Notes: generated by a model not told the origin, from the sequence alone. Numbered from the stretch's first letter, positions 37,498-45,650 are shown. The stretch is DNA of 64,000 bases from CAKKQX01 sp963734595 (GCA_963734595.1 CAVTHV010000037.1:682001-746000), one strand, 5' to 3'. Made by a program: numbers and translations.

Positions 37498-37503
37498 TGA
37501 TTG

Positions 37504-37670
37504 AACCGCCAAGGCCGCCAAGCACGCCAAGGAAAAGCAAAACAAAATCAAGAGATATAACCTCTTAATAACAATCAAGGCTTTTAAGTCGCAGGCTAAT
37601 GATCAGGTGTTTCCATTGATGGATTTTATTTTTGTTGCTTTTCTTGGCGTGCTTGGCGGCCTTGGCGGTT
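37504..37670. repeat. Almost perfect 36-bp inverted repeat built from 9-nt units
   Basis: Left arm 37504-37540 is made of units ACCGCCAAG, GCCGCCAAG, CACGCCAAG and GAAAAGCAA. Right arm 37635-37670 is its exact reverse complement except for one extra G in the left arm (near 37531). The loop is 94 bases. It fills the spacer between the biotin carboxylase stop and the synthetase start. This is the best hairpin of the class; a transcript would form a very stable stem. Confidence 0.93.
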
Positions 37671-37693
37671 AATAGGGTTTTAGGATTTTTTAA

Positions 37694-38383
37694 ATGAATC
37701 TAATCGCAGAAGCAAGAAAACAGAACCGCAGCGCGCTCGACGAGCAGGCCGGCAAGGCGCTGCTCGCGGAGTTCGGCGTCGCGGTGCCGCAATCGGTCAC
37801 CGTCGCCGGCGCGGACGAGGTCGGGCAGAAAACGAAAGCATTGAAATTCCCGGTCGTGGTGAAAGTGATGTCGCCCGACATCCTGCACAAAAGCGACGCC
37901 GGCGGCGTCAAGGTCGGCCTGCAATCCGCCGCCGAGGTCGAAGGCGCGATCCGCGCCATGATGCAGCAGCCGGCGATCGCTGCCGCGCGCATCGACGGTT
38001 TCCTGGTCGAGGAAATGGCGCCGCCGGGGCAGGAAATGGTGATCGGCGGCCTGCGCGATCCGCAGTTCGGGCCGCTGGTGATGGTGGGCCTCGGCGGCAT
38101 TTTCGTCGAGGTGCTGGCCGACGTGTCGTTCCGCATCTGCCCGATCACGCGGCTCGACGCGCAGGAGATGCTCGCCGAGCTCAAGGGCGCGGCGATTCTG
38201 AAAGGCGCGCGCGGCAGGAAAGCCGTGTCGCAGGATGCGATCGTCGACGCGCTGCTCAAGGTCGGCGGCGAAAACGGCCTGCTGCTGCGGCATGCGGCCG
38301 ACATCAAGGAAGCCGACATCAATCCGCTGATCGTGTCCGAATCCGGCGCGGTGGCGGTCGACGCGCGCTTCATACTGAGCTGA
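37694..38383 (+). CDS. ADP-forming acyl-CoA synthetase, ATP-grasp (beta) subunit
   Basis: A 229-residue ATP-grasp protein of the acetyl-CoA synthetase (ADP-forming) type. Motifs: LAEFGVAVPQSVTV, FPVVVKVMSPDILHKSDAGG with GVKVGL, EEMAPPGQEMVIGGLRDPQF and a PLVMVGLGGIFVEVLADVSF segment, then EADINPLIVSESGAVAVDAR. It pairs with the CoA-binding subunit that starts right at its stop codon (TGATG overlap). Together they would make an acyl-CoA with ATP, or ATP from an acyl-CoA. The organic acid is unknown. Confidence 0.92.
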   Translation: MNLIAEARKQNRSALDEQAGKALLAEFGVAVPQSVTVAGADEVGQKTKALKFPVVVKVMSPDILHKSDAGGVKVGLQSAAEVEGAIRAMMQQPAIAAARIDGFLVEEMAPPGQEMVIGGLRDPQFGPLVMVGLGGIFVEVLADVSFRICPITRLDAQEMLAELKGAAILKGARGRKAVSQDAIVDALLKVGGENGLLLRHAADIKEADINPLIVSESGAVAVDARFILS

Positions 38384-39838
38384 TGCCCATGGACAATCAG
38401 GCCGTCATCGATCAATTCATGCCGCTGTTCGCGCCCAGGACCGTTGCGGTCGTCGGCGCCTCGACCAAGGGCGGGACGCTGCCCAATGTCTTCATCCGCC
38501 GCATCCGCGAGCTCGGATTCAGCGGGGACATTTACCCGATCCACCCTTCCGCCGAGGAGATCGACGGCCTGCGCGCCTATCGCAGCCTCGCGGAAACGCC
38601 GCAGCCGGTGGACTATGCCTACATTGCGATTGCGGCGGCGCAGATTCCCGCATTGCTGTCCGGCGCCAACGGGCGGGTGCGTTTTGCGCAGGTGATTTCC
38701 AGCGGTTTCGGCGAAGTCGACGAGGGCAAGGACCTGCAGGACAGAGCTGGCCGCGGCGGCGCGCGCGGGCGGCATGCGGCTGATCGGCCCCAACTGCCTC
38801 GGACTTTACACGCCGCGCGGACGCATCACCTTTGCCGAAGTCGGGCCGAGGGAAGCCGGGCCGGTCGGCATCATCTCGCAAAGCGGCGGGCTCGGCACCG
38901 ACATCATCCGCCGCGGCCTGGGCCGCGGCCTCAGTTTTTCGGGGCTGGTGACAGTGGGCAATTGCGCCGATATCGGCCCGAGCGACCTGCTCGAGTTCTA
39001 TCTCGCGGACCCGCAGACGCGCGTCATCGGCATGTATATCGAGACCGCGAAAGACGGCCGCCGGCTGTTCGAGATCCTGCGCGCAGCGAAAGCGCGCAAG
39101 CCGGTCGTGATCCTCAAGGGCGGGCGCACGCAGCTGGGTCTTGCGGCGGCCGCTTCGCACACCGGCTCGCTCGCCGGCGACGACCGCGCGTGGGTCGCGC
39201 TGTCGCGGCAGACCGGCTGCATCCTGGTCGAGACGCTCGATGAATTCATCGACACGCTGCTGATGTTCCAGACGGTGACGCCGCAACCGCGGCATCCGAC
39301 GCAGCGCGTCGTGCTGTTCGGCAACGGCGGCGGCACCAGCGTGCTCGCCACCGATTTCTTCGCGCGGCTCGGGCTCGACGTCCTGCCTTTCGACAAGCCG
39401 ACGCTCGACGCGCTGGCGGCGCTCAAGCTGCCGCCGGGAACGAGCATCACCAATCCCGTCGATTGCCCGGTCGGCACGCTGCAGCAGGAGGACGGGCACG
39501 TCGCCGAGAAAATTCTCGACATCATCTATTCCAGCGGCAAACCCGACGCGCTGGTCATGCATCTCAACCTGTCCGCGTTCGTCGGCCGCACCCGGCCCGA
39601 AGTGCTCGACAATCTGATGCAGGCGGCGCTGCGCGTGCAGTCGCACTATCCGGGGCAGGCGCATTTCGTGCTGGTGCTGCGCTCCGATGGCGAACCGAAG
39701 CTCGAGGAGCGCAAGCGCGAGTTCCGCGCCAGCGCCGTCGCGCTCGGCATCCCGGTCTATGATGAAATGGTGAACGCGGGCGGCGCGCTCGCGGCGCTGC
39801 GCGCGCACGAGCGCTTCATTCAGAGCCGCGGCGCATAA
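38383..39838 (+). CDS. ADP-forming acyl-CoA synthetase, CoA-binding (alpha) subunit (one frame break)
   Basis: SucD-like CoA-binding domain plus ligase domain, about 485 residues. It starts MPMDNQAVIDQFMPLFAPRT (ATG 38383 or 38389) with VAVVGASTKGGTLPN. One inserted A near 38743 separates EVDEGKDLQD from ELAAAARAGGMRLIGPNCLG. SQSGGLGTDII and VGNCADIGPSDLLEFYLADP are typical. The phospho-His is in AAASHTGSLAGDDRAW. The second domain has LFGNGGGTSVLATDFFARLG and ITNPVDCP. It ends at 39838 before a terminator and closes the acyl-CoA locus. Confidence 0.9.
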
Positions 39839-39861
39839 AACAGGATATCCCGTTGTTTTTT
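39839..39861 (+). terminator. Terminator of the acyl-CoA locus
   Basis: A short stem (AACAGG / CCCGTT, one mismatch) around ATAT is followed by G and six T residues at 39856-39861, right after the synthetase stop. A second GATGCGC / GCGCATC hairpin follows at 39877-39892 without a T run. Confidence 0.6.
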
Positions 39862-40004
39862 AAGTGATTTTCTAAGATGCGCGGGCGCATCCGGCTGCCG
39901 ATGAATTGCGCCCTGTCGGCGCCGCCCGGTACACGGCCTGAGACCGGCGGCGTTATCGGGAGGGTGGGAATCACCCATATTCACAATATGAGGGGAGGCC
40001 ACAA

Positions 40005-40337
40005 GTGAAAACGAAACCGATGGTTATCGCGTTGATGCTGGCTGCGCTGCCCGCGGCCGTGCTGGCCCAGTCATCCGGGACGACCTCCACGCTGCGCATC
40101 GACCAGCGGCAGGAGACGCAGCAGAGACTCATCGAGAACGGCGCGCAGTCGGGGCAGCTCACCGCAAAAGAAGCCGCGCGCCTGCAGAAGGGTCAGGCGA
40201 AGGTCCAGAAAATGGAAGACAAGGCGATGCAGGACGGCACGCTGACGGACAAGGAGCGCCGGCGCATCCAGCAGGCTCAGGACAAGGAAGACCGGAACAT
40301 CTTTCGCGCGAGAAGCAACAGCCAGCGGGGGCAGTAA
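40005..40337 (+). CDS. Small periplasmic helical protein
   Basis: A 110-residue exported protein. The signal peptide MVIALMLAALPAAVLAQ precedes a Gln/Lys/Glu-rich helical region with two related segments: QTQ-type IDQRQETQQRLIENGAQSGQ with LTAKEAARLQKG, and AMQDGTLTDKERRRIQQAQD. The same repeat form occurs in small uncharacterised betaproteobacterial proteins. No catalytic motif. A GGGAGG-like ribosome site precedes the ATG, and a strong terminator follows at 40374, so it is a single-gene transcript. Confidence 0.75.
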   Translation: MKTKPMVIALMLAALPAAVLAQSSGTTSTLRIDQRQETQQRLIENGAQSGQLTAKEAARLQKGQAKVQKMEDKAMQDGTLTDKERRRIQQAQDKEDRNIFRARSNSQRGQ

Positions 40338-40373
40338 GTCTGACGCCTCCGCGCCCGAGCGCTCTGGAATGAT

Positions 40374-40402
40374 CGGCCACGTTTGTGCGTGGCCGTTTTT
40401 TT
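40374..40402 (+). terminator. Strong intrinsic terminator
   Basis: A perfect 8-bp stem CGGCCACG / CGTGGCCG with a 6-base loop (40374-40395) is followed by seven T residues. It ends the small periplasmic protein gene. Confidence 0.92.
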
Positions 40403-40484
40403 GCAACCGCGATCTGTGCCGGCGATTCGCCGTTGTCGTTTAAAATGACGCGCGGCGCCAACAACACGGATGGATTGCAGCAAT

Positions 40485-40871
40485 ATGGATGCTTTCAAAG
40501 TCGGCATGAAGGAAACGCTGGGGTGGGAAGTCACCGAGAAGCTCACCACCACGCGCGGCGAATTCAAGGTGTTCTCGACGCCGTCGATGTGCCTGTTTGC
40601 GGAAATGGCGGCGGCCAAGCTGGTCACCCCGCACCTGAAACCCGGCCAGGGCCAGGTCGGGCTCTCCGTCAACATCCGGCATATGGCGCCGACGCCGCTC
40701 GGCAAACCGGTGCGCGCCGAAGTCGAGCTGACCGCCGTCGACCGCCGCAAGCTCACGTTCATGATCAGAATTTACGATGATGTCGAACAGGTCGGGGAAG
40801 TCGTGCATGAACGCTTCATCATCGACGTCGACAAATACACCGAGCGGCTGAGAAAGAAAATCGCAGGCTGA
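40485..40871 (+). CDS. FlK-like hotdog thioesterase
   Basis: A 128-residue hotdog-fold protein, MDAFKVGMKETLGWEVTEKL. It keeps the fluoroacetyl-CoA thioesterase triad with exact spacing: T32 (FSTPSM), E40 (LFAEMAA) and H66 (NIRHMAP), matching Thr42, Glu50 and His76 of FlK with gaps of 8 and 26. The ATG at 40485 fits the family start; an upstream GTG-like start at 40470 is less likely. By family it hydrolyses an acyl-CoA, often to protect the CoA pool. It is close to the acyl-CoA locus but beyond two terminators. Frame intact. Confidence 0.82.
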   Translation: MDAFKVGMKETLGWEVTEKLTTTRGEFKVFSTPSMCLFAEMAAAKLVTPHLKPGQGQVGLSVNIRHMAPTPLGKPVRAEVELTAVDRRKLTFMIRIYDDVEQVGEVVHERFIIDVDKYTERLRKKIAG

Positions 40872-41080
40872 TTCAAAAAGCATTAACGCGAAAAGATCTT
40901 TTCAATACCTCCTCCCGTTTTCCCGGCCTCCCGCGCCGCGGATTCCCTGCCGGTGGCGTAAGGCGGGGTTTGGCGCGATACTTGTTCCAATAATCCGGGC
41001 CGCACCCCACTTGCTATCGAGGATGGACGCGGCCGGCATGTCGGCAATCTGCGGAACATGCAATCTATGGGATATGGTCA

Positions 41081-42043
41081 ATGAAATTCAAGGACTACTA
41101 CGGGATTCTCGGGGTCGCGCGCAACGCCGGTGCCGATGAAATCAAGAAGGCCTACCGCAAGCTTGCGCGCAAGTATCACCCGGACGTTTCGAAAGAGCCC
41201 GACGCCGAAGAAAAATTCAAAGAGGTCGCGGAGGCGTACGAGACCCTGAAGACGCCGGAAAAGCGCGCGGCCTACGACCAGCTCGGCAGCCATCAGCCCG
41301 GCAAAGACTTTCAGCCGCCACCGGACTGGGGCAGGCAGTTCGGCGACTCGCAGTTTTCGTTCGACGACATCGATCTGGCGGATTTGCTGGCGGGACTGCA
41401 GGCGGGACAGCACCGCCGTGGACAGGGCGGTGAACGAATCGGCATGCCGGGCCAGGACTACGAGGTCACCGTCCATATCTCGCTGGAGGACGCGTATCGC
41501 GGCACCGAGGTGGATCTGCAACTGACCGTGCCCGAGTATGACGAGAATGGTTTTCTGCACCGGGTTGCCCGCGCATTCAAAGCGCGCATCCCCAAGGGCG
41601 CAACCGATGGACAACGGCTGCGCGTGGCCGGCAAAGGGGGCCGGGGATTTAACGGCGGCCGCGACGGCAATCTCTACCTGAATATCGCGCTGCATCCGCA
41701 CCCGCTATTCCGTGTGAGCGGCCACGATCTCTACCTGGACCTGCCTTTGGCGCCATGGGAAGCCGTGCTGGGCGCCACCGTGGAGGTGCCGACACTGGGC
41801 GGGCCGGTTCGCCTCAAAGTGCCTGCGGGCACCCACGCCGGGCAGCAACTAAGGCTCGCGCAGCGCGGACTGCCCAAACCGAAAACCGGGGTGGGCGATC
41901 TCTTCGTGATCCCGCAGATCGTCGTGCCCACCGTGACGAGCGAGCACGAGCGCGCATTGTTCAAGCAGCTTGCGGACGGCTCGACGTTTAATCCGCGCGG
42001 CCATTTCGAACAGGAGGCGAGGAATGAAAACCGAAATCATTGA
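41081..42043 (+). CDS. cbpA: Curved-DNA-binding/DnaJ-class co-chaperone CbpA
   Basis: DnaJ-like protein stimulating DnaK and binding curved DNA. The J domain at 1-70 begins MKFKDYYGILGVARNAGADE and contains KYHPDVSKEPDAE with the essential HPD. A Gly-rich and Phe-rich linker follows, then two C-terminal beta domains (ISLEDAYRGTEVDLQLTVPE, LYLDLPLAPWEAVLGATVEV). There is no zinc-finger, so it is CbpA rather than DnaJ. 320 residues. It overlaps cbpM by 20 bases. A 200-base spacer upstream has a CTTGTTC...CCCCACTT pair that is only a loose match to a heat-shock promoter. Confidence 0.94.
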   Translation: MKFKDYYGILGVARNAGADEIKKAYRKLARKYHPDVSKEPDAEEKFKEVAEAYETLKTPEKRAAYDQLGSHQPGKDFQPPPDWGRQFGDSQFSFDDIDLADLLAGLQAGQHRRGQGGERIGMPGQDYEVTVHISLEDAYRGTEVDLQLTVPEYDENGFLHRVARAFKARIPKGATDGQRLRVAGKGGRGFNGGRDGNLYLNIALHPHPLFRVSGHDLYLDLPLAPWEAVLGATVEVPTLGGPVRLKVPAGTHAGQQLRLAQRGLPKPKTGVGDLFVIPQIVVPTVTSEHERALFKQLADGSTFNPRGHFEQEARNENRNH

Positions 42044-42356
42044 AGGCTTGTGGCTGGATGAACGCCAGGAAATTGCGCTGACCGAGCTCGCGGAATTGTC
42101 GGGCATCCCGGAAGCGGAGCTGCTCGAGCTCGCGGACTACGGTGCGATTGCGCCCATCGACCCGGGCGCAGAGCCCAGGCAATGGACCTTCACGGCGAAA
42201 TGCCTGGTCACCGTCCGGACGGCGTGCCGCCTGCGCGAGAGCTTCGAGCTTGACCCTCACGACGTTGCGCTGGTCGTCACGCTTCTCGATCGCATTCAGG
42301 ACCTCGAGGCGCAACTGCGCGACTTGCGCGCGCAACTGCCGCATCGCAATTCATGA
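42024..42356 (+). CDS. cbpM: Chaperone modulator CbpM
   Basis: Small MerR-like protein that binds the CbpA J domain and blocks its activity. 110 residues: LTELAELSGIPEAELLELAD is the helical CbpM core, followed by WTFTAKCLVTVRTACRLRES and a C-terminal coiled coil (LDRIQDLEAQLRDLRAQL). The ATG at 42024 lies inside the cbpA end, preceded by AGGAGG. The overlap and order match cbpAM of other proteobacteria. Confidence 0.9.
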   Translation: MKTEIIEGLWLDERQEIALTELAELSGIPEAELLELADYGAIAPIDPGAEPRQWTFTAKCLVTVRTACRLRESFELDPHDVALVVTLLDRIQDLEAQLRDLRAQLPHRNS

Positions 42357-42460
42357 CGATTCAGTGGATTGCCCCATCGATTTTCCCCGCCGGCATCGAT
42401 ACCTGAAAATATTGGATACCCCCGGGGACGGGGCGCTTCGTGCGCTAGCGAACATAAGGT

Positions 42461-42474
42461 TTGATCCAGATCAA
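42461..42474. promoter_or_regulatory. FNR/Anr-type box
   Basis: TTGATCCAGATCAA is a perfect TTGAT-N4-ATCAA palindrome, the consensus for FNR, Anr and Dnr. It lies 80 bases upstream of the Crp/Fnr-family gene at 42555 and 105 bases after cbpM. It implies oxygen- or NO-responsive control of that gene. Confidence 0.75.
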
Positions 42475-42486
42475 CATCTGTAACGC

Positions 42487-42496
42487 GGGGGGGGGG
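42487..42496. repeat. Run of ten G
   Basis: An uninterrupted G10 lies 13 bases after the FNR-type box and 58 bases before the regulator start. Such a tract is prone to slip and sits between operator and start codon. It could also hide a length error in the sequence. Confidence 0.9.
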
Positions 42497-42554
42497 AAGA
42501 TTTCTGTTCCAGGGCGCGTCGACCGCCGACTCCTTATTTTTTGGGAGGCTCCAA

Positions 42555-43355
42555 ATGTTACGACAACATTCGTATCAGGTCCTTCCGGAGGTGCGATTTG
42601 CGTCCAGGGACAAAATGTCTGCGGTATCCGCACCGCATACCCCCAGGCAAAATCACCTTCTCGCAGCGCTGCCCGTGAAGGATTATGCGCGTCTGCTGCC
42701 CGCTCTGGAGCCCGTTCCCTTGCCGCTGGGTTGGGTTGTTCACAATGCCGGCGACCGGGAAAAGTACCTGTATTTTCTCACCGCGGGCATCGTTTCCCGG
42801 TTCTACGTAATGGAAAACGGGGCGTCGGCCGAATTCTCGGTCACGGGCAACGAAGGCGTGATCGGCATCGCATCGTTCCTGAGCGGGGGAAGCACCCCGG
42901 GCCAGGCGGTGGTGCTGAGCCCCGGTTATGCTTATCGGCTCGGAGCGGATATGCTGAAAAGCGAGTTCGAGCACGACAGCCCGCTGGCGCATTTACTGCT
43001 GCGCTACATCCAGGCGCTGATCGTGCAAACCGGGCAGACCGCAGTGTGCAACCGGCACCACTCGCTGGAACAGCAACTGTGCTGCTGGCTCCTGTCATGC
43101 CTGGACCGGTTGCCATCGAACGAAATGACGATGACGCAGGAACACATTGCCGATATGCTGGGCGTGCGCCGCGAAGGCGTGACCGAGGCCGCTGGAAGAC
43201 TGCAAAAGGCGGGGCTGATCCAACACAGCCGCGGTCACATTGCCGTAATCGACCGCCCCAGGCTGGAAGCGCGCGCCTGCGAGTGCTACGCGGTCGTCAA
43301 ACGGGAATATGGCCGCTTGCTCGGGGGAGGGCGGCACGCCGAGGGCTCGTTTTAG
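42555..43355 (+). CDS. Crp/Fnr-family transcriptional regulator
   Basis: 266-residue regulator with a cyclic-nucleotide-type sensor domain (about 55-170: WVVHNAGDREKYLYFLTAGI, FSVTGNEGVIGIASFLSG) and a C-terminal winged helix (MTQEHIADMLGVRREGVTEA). It lacks the N-terminal Cys cluster of FNR, so it is not an iron-sulfur oxygen sensor. Its recognition helix (RREGVTEAAGRL) differs from the E--SR of FNR/Dnr, so the FNR box upstream is probably read by another protein. The ATG at 42555 is backed by GGGAGG 6 bases upstream; an internal ATG at 42615 is an alternative. Confidence 0.87.
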   Translation: MLRQHSYQVLPEVRFASRDKMSAVSAPHTPRQNHLLAALPVKDYARLLPALEPVPLPLGWVVHNAGDREKYLYFLTAGIVSRFYVMENGASAEFSVTGNEGVIGIASFLSGGSTPGQAVVLSPGYAYRLGADMLKSEFEHDSPLAHLLLRYIQALIVQTGQTAVCNRHHSLEQQLCCWLLSCLDRLPSNEMTMTQEHIADMLGVRREGVTEAAGRLQKAGLIQHSRGHIAVIDRPRLEARACECYAVVKREYGRLLGGGRHAEGSF

Positions 43356-43363
43356 GACATCAC

Positions 43364-43394
43364 CCACCCGCCTCGCTCCATTCGGAGCGGGTGG
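43364..43394 (+). terminator. Hairpin after the Crp/Fnr gene
   Basis: CGCTCC / GGAGCG (43374-43379 and 43384-43389) with a 4-base loop, extended by CCACC / GGTGG across a bulge, starts 9 bases after the stop. There is no T run, so termination is uncertain. Confidence 0.4.
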
Positions 43395-43523
43395 AATCAA
43401 GCGCCATGATATTTTACGGCAGCCGAACTGACGTTCTCGCCGGCGCCGTCCACGCATTGTTGTTTTTCGCCTGCCTGCCGCTCATTTTCCCGAAGTAATT
43501 CGATTATCCGCGACGATGCATTA

Positions 43524-43539
43524 TGTGCGCCAGCGCACA
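43524..43539. promoter_or_regulatory. TGTGCGC-CA-GCGCACA palindrome
   Basis: A perfect 7-bp inverted repeat with a 2-base centre, about 195 bases upstream of the small membrane protein start. It could be an operator, perhaps for the adjacent Crp/Fnr regulator; there is no direct evidence for that. Confidence 0.4.
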
Positions 43540-43734
43540 GTGCTCTTTTGCGGGGAAGGTCAGAATAATCATCGATGAATGCCGGAGCCGGATGTTTTGC
43601 AACAGGCCCCTGCAGATATGCCCGCGGCGCGAAAAATTCACGCCGCAATTTTGAAATCGTGCCGACGTGACACCGGCATGAGCGTCACCAGGAGCAGGAC
43701 CGAACCTGACTCCAAACACGAAAGGATCATTGCC

Positions 43735-43884
43735 ATGCTTTATACAATCGCCGTCGTTCTGGTCATTTTGTGGCTATTGGGGCTGGTCACTTCCACGACC
43801 ATGGGCGGTTTCATCCATGTCCTGCTGGTGATCGCCATCGTGGTCGTCCTGCTCAGGGTCATCAGCGGGCGAAGAGTGCTGTGA
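43735..43884 (+). CDS. lmo0937-family small membrane protein
   Basis: A 49-residue hydrophobic protein MLYTIAVVLVILWLLGLVTS with a second helix IHVLLVIAIVVVLLRVISG and RRVL at the end. This two-helix pattern with LWLLGLV and a Gly-rich turn is the lmo0937 family, small stress-linked proteins of unknown function. AAAGGA lies 8 bases before the ATG, which decides this start over the longer open frame from 43579. Confidence 0.8.
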   Translation: MLYTIAVVLVILWLLGLVTSTTMGGFIHVLLVIAIVVVLLRVISGRRVL

Positions 43885-43980
43885 CCGGGAGCAGGCCGAG
43901 CCCGGGTCCGGTAGACTTCCACACCAGTCGGACGAAATTAAACGCAGGCTCAGTGCGAAACTGCATTTAGCCGGCATCGC

Positions 43981-44877
43981 TCATCGGCCGCGCCCGGCCT
44001 GGTGCGCGATATAGATGCCCGCCAGCACCGTCACGCCGCCCAGGATCTGGACCGCGCCCATCGTTTCGCCGAGCAATATCCAGGCGAACGACGCCGCCAT
44101 CACCGGCTGCAACAAGAGCCCGACTGAAGAAAACGTGGCGGGCAGGTGCGCCATCGCATAGGCGATCAGGCCTTGTCCCGCAACCTGGCAGATCAGGGCC
44201 AGCCCGACAAGCTTGATCCAGCCCATCTGCGTCGCGGGGAAAAACGGCTCGCTCGACAGCAACGCCAGCGGCAGCAGCGCGGCCGCCATCGCCACGCCGC
44301 TCCACGCCATGATGCTGCCGGTCGATGCCGCGGCGCGCAGCCGGGTCACGGTCAGCTGGTAGCCGGCATAGAACATGGCCGACACGACGCCGACCGCGTT
44401 TCCCAGCACGTGGCCGGGGGCGCCGAAGTCCACGCCGATCAGCATCACGACGCCCGCGAGCGCAGCGGACAGTCCGACAACGAATTGCCGTTTGGGGCGT
44501 GCGCGAAACCACAGCCATGCGGCCAAAGTGACGAAGATCGGCGCCAGATTGGAGAGCAATGTGGCGTTGGCCACCGAGGTCAGCACGATCGACCAGTGCC
44601 AGACGGCGAGATCGCCGGCGAAAAACAGCCCGGCGGCAATCAGCAGGCGATGATCGCGCGCAAACCCCGCGAAATGTGCGCGCGGGTTGTCGAGCAGCGC
44701 CCACGCCCACAGAACAGGCAGCGCAAGGAACACGCGCCAGAACGCGGTGGCAACGGGCCCGGTTTCGCTGACTTTGACGAACAGTCCCGCGGTGGCGATG
44801 GCGGTGGCGCCGGCGAACAGGGCGGCGAGCGCCAGCGGATTGCCGGCGGCAGCCGGCGGGCGGTGCGGCGCGGTCAC
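43981..44877 (-). CDS. EamA/DMT-family transporter
   Basis: Ten-helix inner-membrane exporter or permease, 298 residues, with two EamA repeats: first from LALAALFAGATAIATAGLFV, second from GNAVGVVSAMFYAGYQLTVT to VQILGGVTVLAGIYIAHQAG. The start is a GTG at 44877 that overlaps the stop of the enoyl-CoA hydratase gene (GTGA), so they are translationally coupled. Substrate unknown; DMT members move amino acids, sugars or drugs. A longer frame upstream is the shadow of the hydratase gene. Confidence 0.87.
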   Translation of the reverse strand: MTAPHRPPAAAGNPLALAALFAGATAIATAGLFVKVSETGPVATAFWRVFLALPVLWAWALLDNPRAHFAGFARDHRLLIAAGLFFAGDLAVWHWSIVLTSVANATLLSNLAPIFVTLAAWLWFRARPKRQFVVGLSAALAGVVMLIGVDFGAPGHVLGNAVGVVSAMFYAGYQLTVTRLRAAASTGSIMAWSGVAMAAALLPLALLSSEPFFPATQMGWIKLVGLALICQVAGQGLIAYAMAHLPATFSSVGLLLQPVMAASFAWILLGETMGAVQILGGVTVLAGIYIAHQAGRGR

Positions 44878-45650
44878 TTGCCCTGGAACTTGGGCTTGCG
44901 CTTCTCGATGAACGCGGCCATGCCTTCCTTCTGGTCCTGCGAAGAGAACAGGATCTGGGCGGCCTTGGTTTCCACGGCAAGGCCGGTGTCGAGCGAGGCA
45001 TCCATGCCGCGCAGCACCGCTTCCTTCGCCTGCAGGATCGCGAGCGGCGGCAGCGCCGCGATCTGCTGCGCCATCTCGAGCGCGCGCTTTTCGACGTCGG
45101 CATCGGCCACGACTTCGCTGACCAGCCCCATGTCGAACGCTTCTTTGGCGCTGAACACATCGCCGGTCAGGATGTAGCTCATCGCTTTGTATTTGCCGGC
45201 GGCGCGCGTCAGGCGCTGCGTGCCGCCGCCACCGGGAATGATGCCGATTTTCACTTCGGGCTGGCCGAACTTCGCCGATTCCCCGGCGATGATGATGTCG
45301 CAGGTCATGGCGAGTTCGCAGCCGCCGCCGAGCGCGAAGCCGTTCACCGCCGCGATCACCGGCTTGGGGCAGGCGGCGATCGTGCGCCACAATTTATGCG
45401 TGCCGCGCGCGAGCATTTCGATCGTGCCGATGCCGGCCATTTCCTTGATGTCGGCGCCCGCGGCGAACGATTTGTCGTTGCCGGTGAGCACGATGCAGCG
45501 CGTCACGTCGTCCTCGCCGAGTTCGGTCAGGTGGCCGGCGATCAGCTTGCGCACCTCGAGATTGAGCGCGTTGCGCGCTTCGGGGCGGTTGATGCGGACG
45601 AGCGCGACGCCTTCAGCGGGGTGCTCGACCAGAACAACGGGTGCGGCCAT
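44874..45650 (-). CDS. Enoyl-CoA hydratase/isomerase family protein (2)
   Basis: 258-residue crotonase-fold protein close to fatty-acid enoyl-CoA hydratases. Motifs: NDKSFAAGADIKEMAGIGT (oxyanion hole), NGFALGGGCELAMTCDIIIA, and FGQPEVKIGIIPGGGGTQRL with the two catalytic Glu positions (GGGCELAM and QPEVKIG). It ends in AFIEKRKPKFQGK. It lies downstream of two Bug receptors on the same strand and directly upstream of EamA. A class-7 repeat array separates it from the Bug gene at 45787. Confidence 0.93.
   Translation of the reverse strand: MAAPVVLVEHPAEGVALVRINRPEARNALNLEVRKLIAGHLTELGEDDVTRCIVLTGNDKSFAAGADIKEMAGIGTIEMLARGTHKLWRTIAACPKPVIAAVNGFALGGGCELAMTCDIIIAGESAKFGQPEVKIGIIPGGGGTQRLTRAAGKYKAMSYILTGDVFSAKEAFDMGLVSEVVADADVEKRALEMAQQIAALPPLAILQAKEAVLRGMDASLDTGLAVETKAAQILFSSQDQKEGMAAFIEKRKPKFQGK

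Larger units (their letters stand above)
43356..43734. other. Spacer of 379 bases between the Crp/Fnr gene and the small membrane protein gene
   Basis: It holds a hairpin just after the regulator stop, a perfect TGTGCGC-CA-GCGCACA palindrome and an AT-rich stretch. An ORF of 30 codons at 43406-43498 (MIFYGSRTDVLAGAVHALLF opening, one hydrophobic stretch) has no good ribosome site and I cannot support it as a gene. No tRNA or other RNA gene seen. Confidence 0.6.

Noticed and set aside
40981..41012. Sigma32 heat-shock promoter before cbpA
   Set aside because: CTTGTTC and CCCCACTT are 17 bases apart, longer than the usual spacing, and the -35 match is partial.
43406..43498. Small ORF of 30 codons with one hydrophobic segment
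   Set aside because: No ribosome site and no recognisable family; may be chance.
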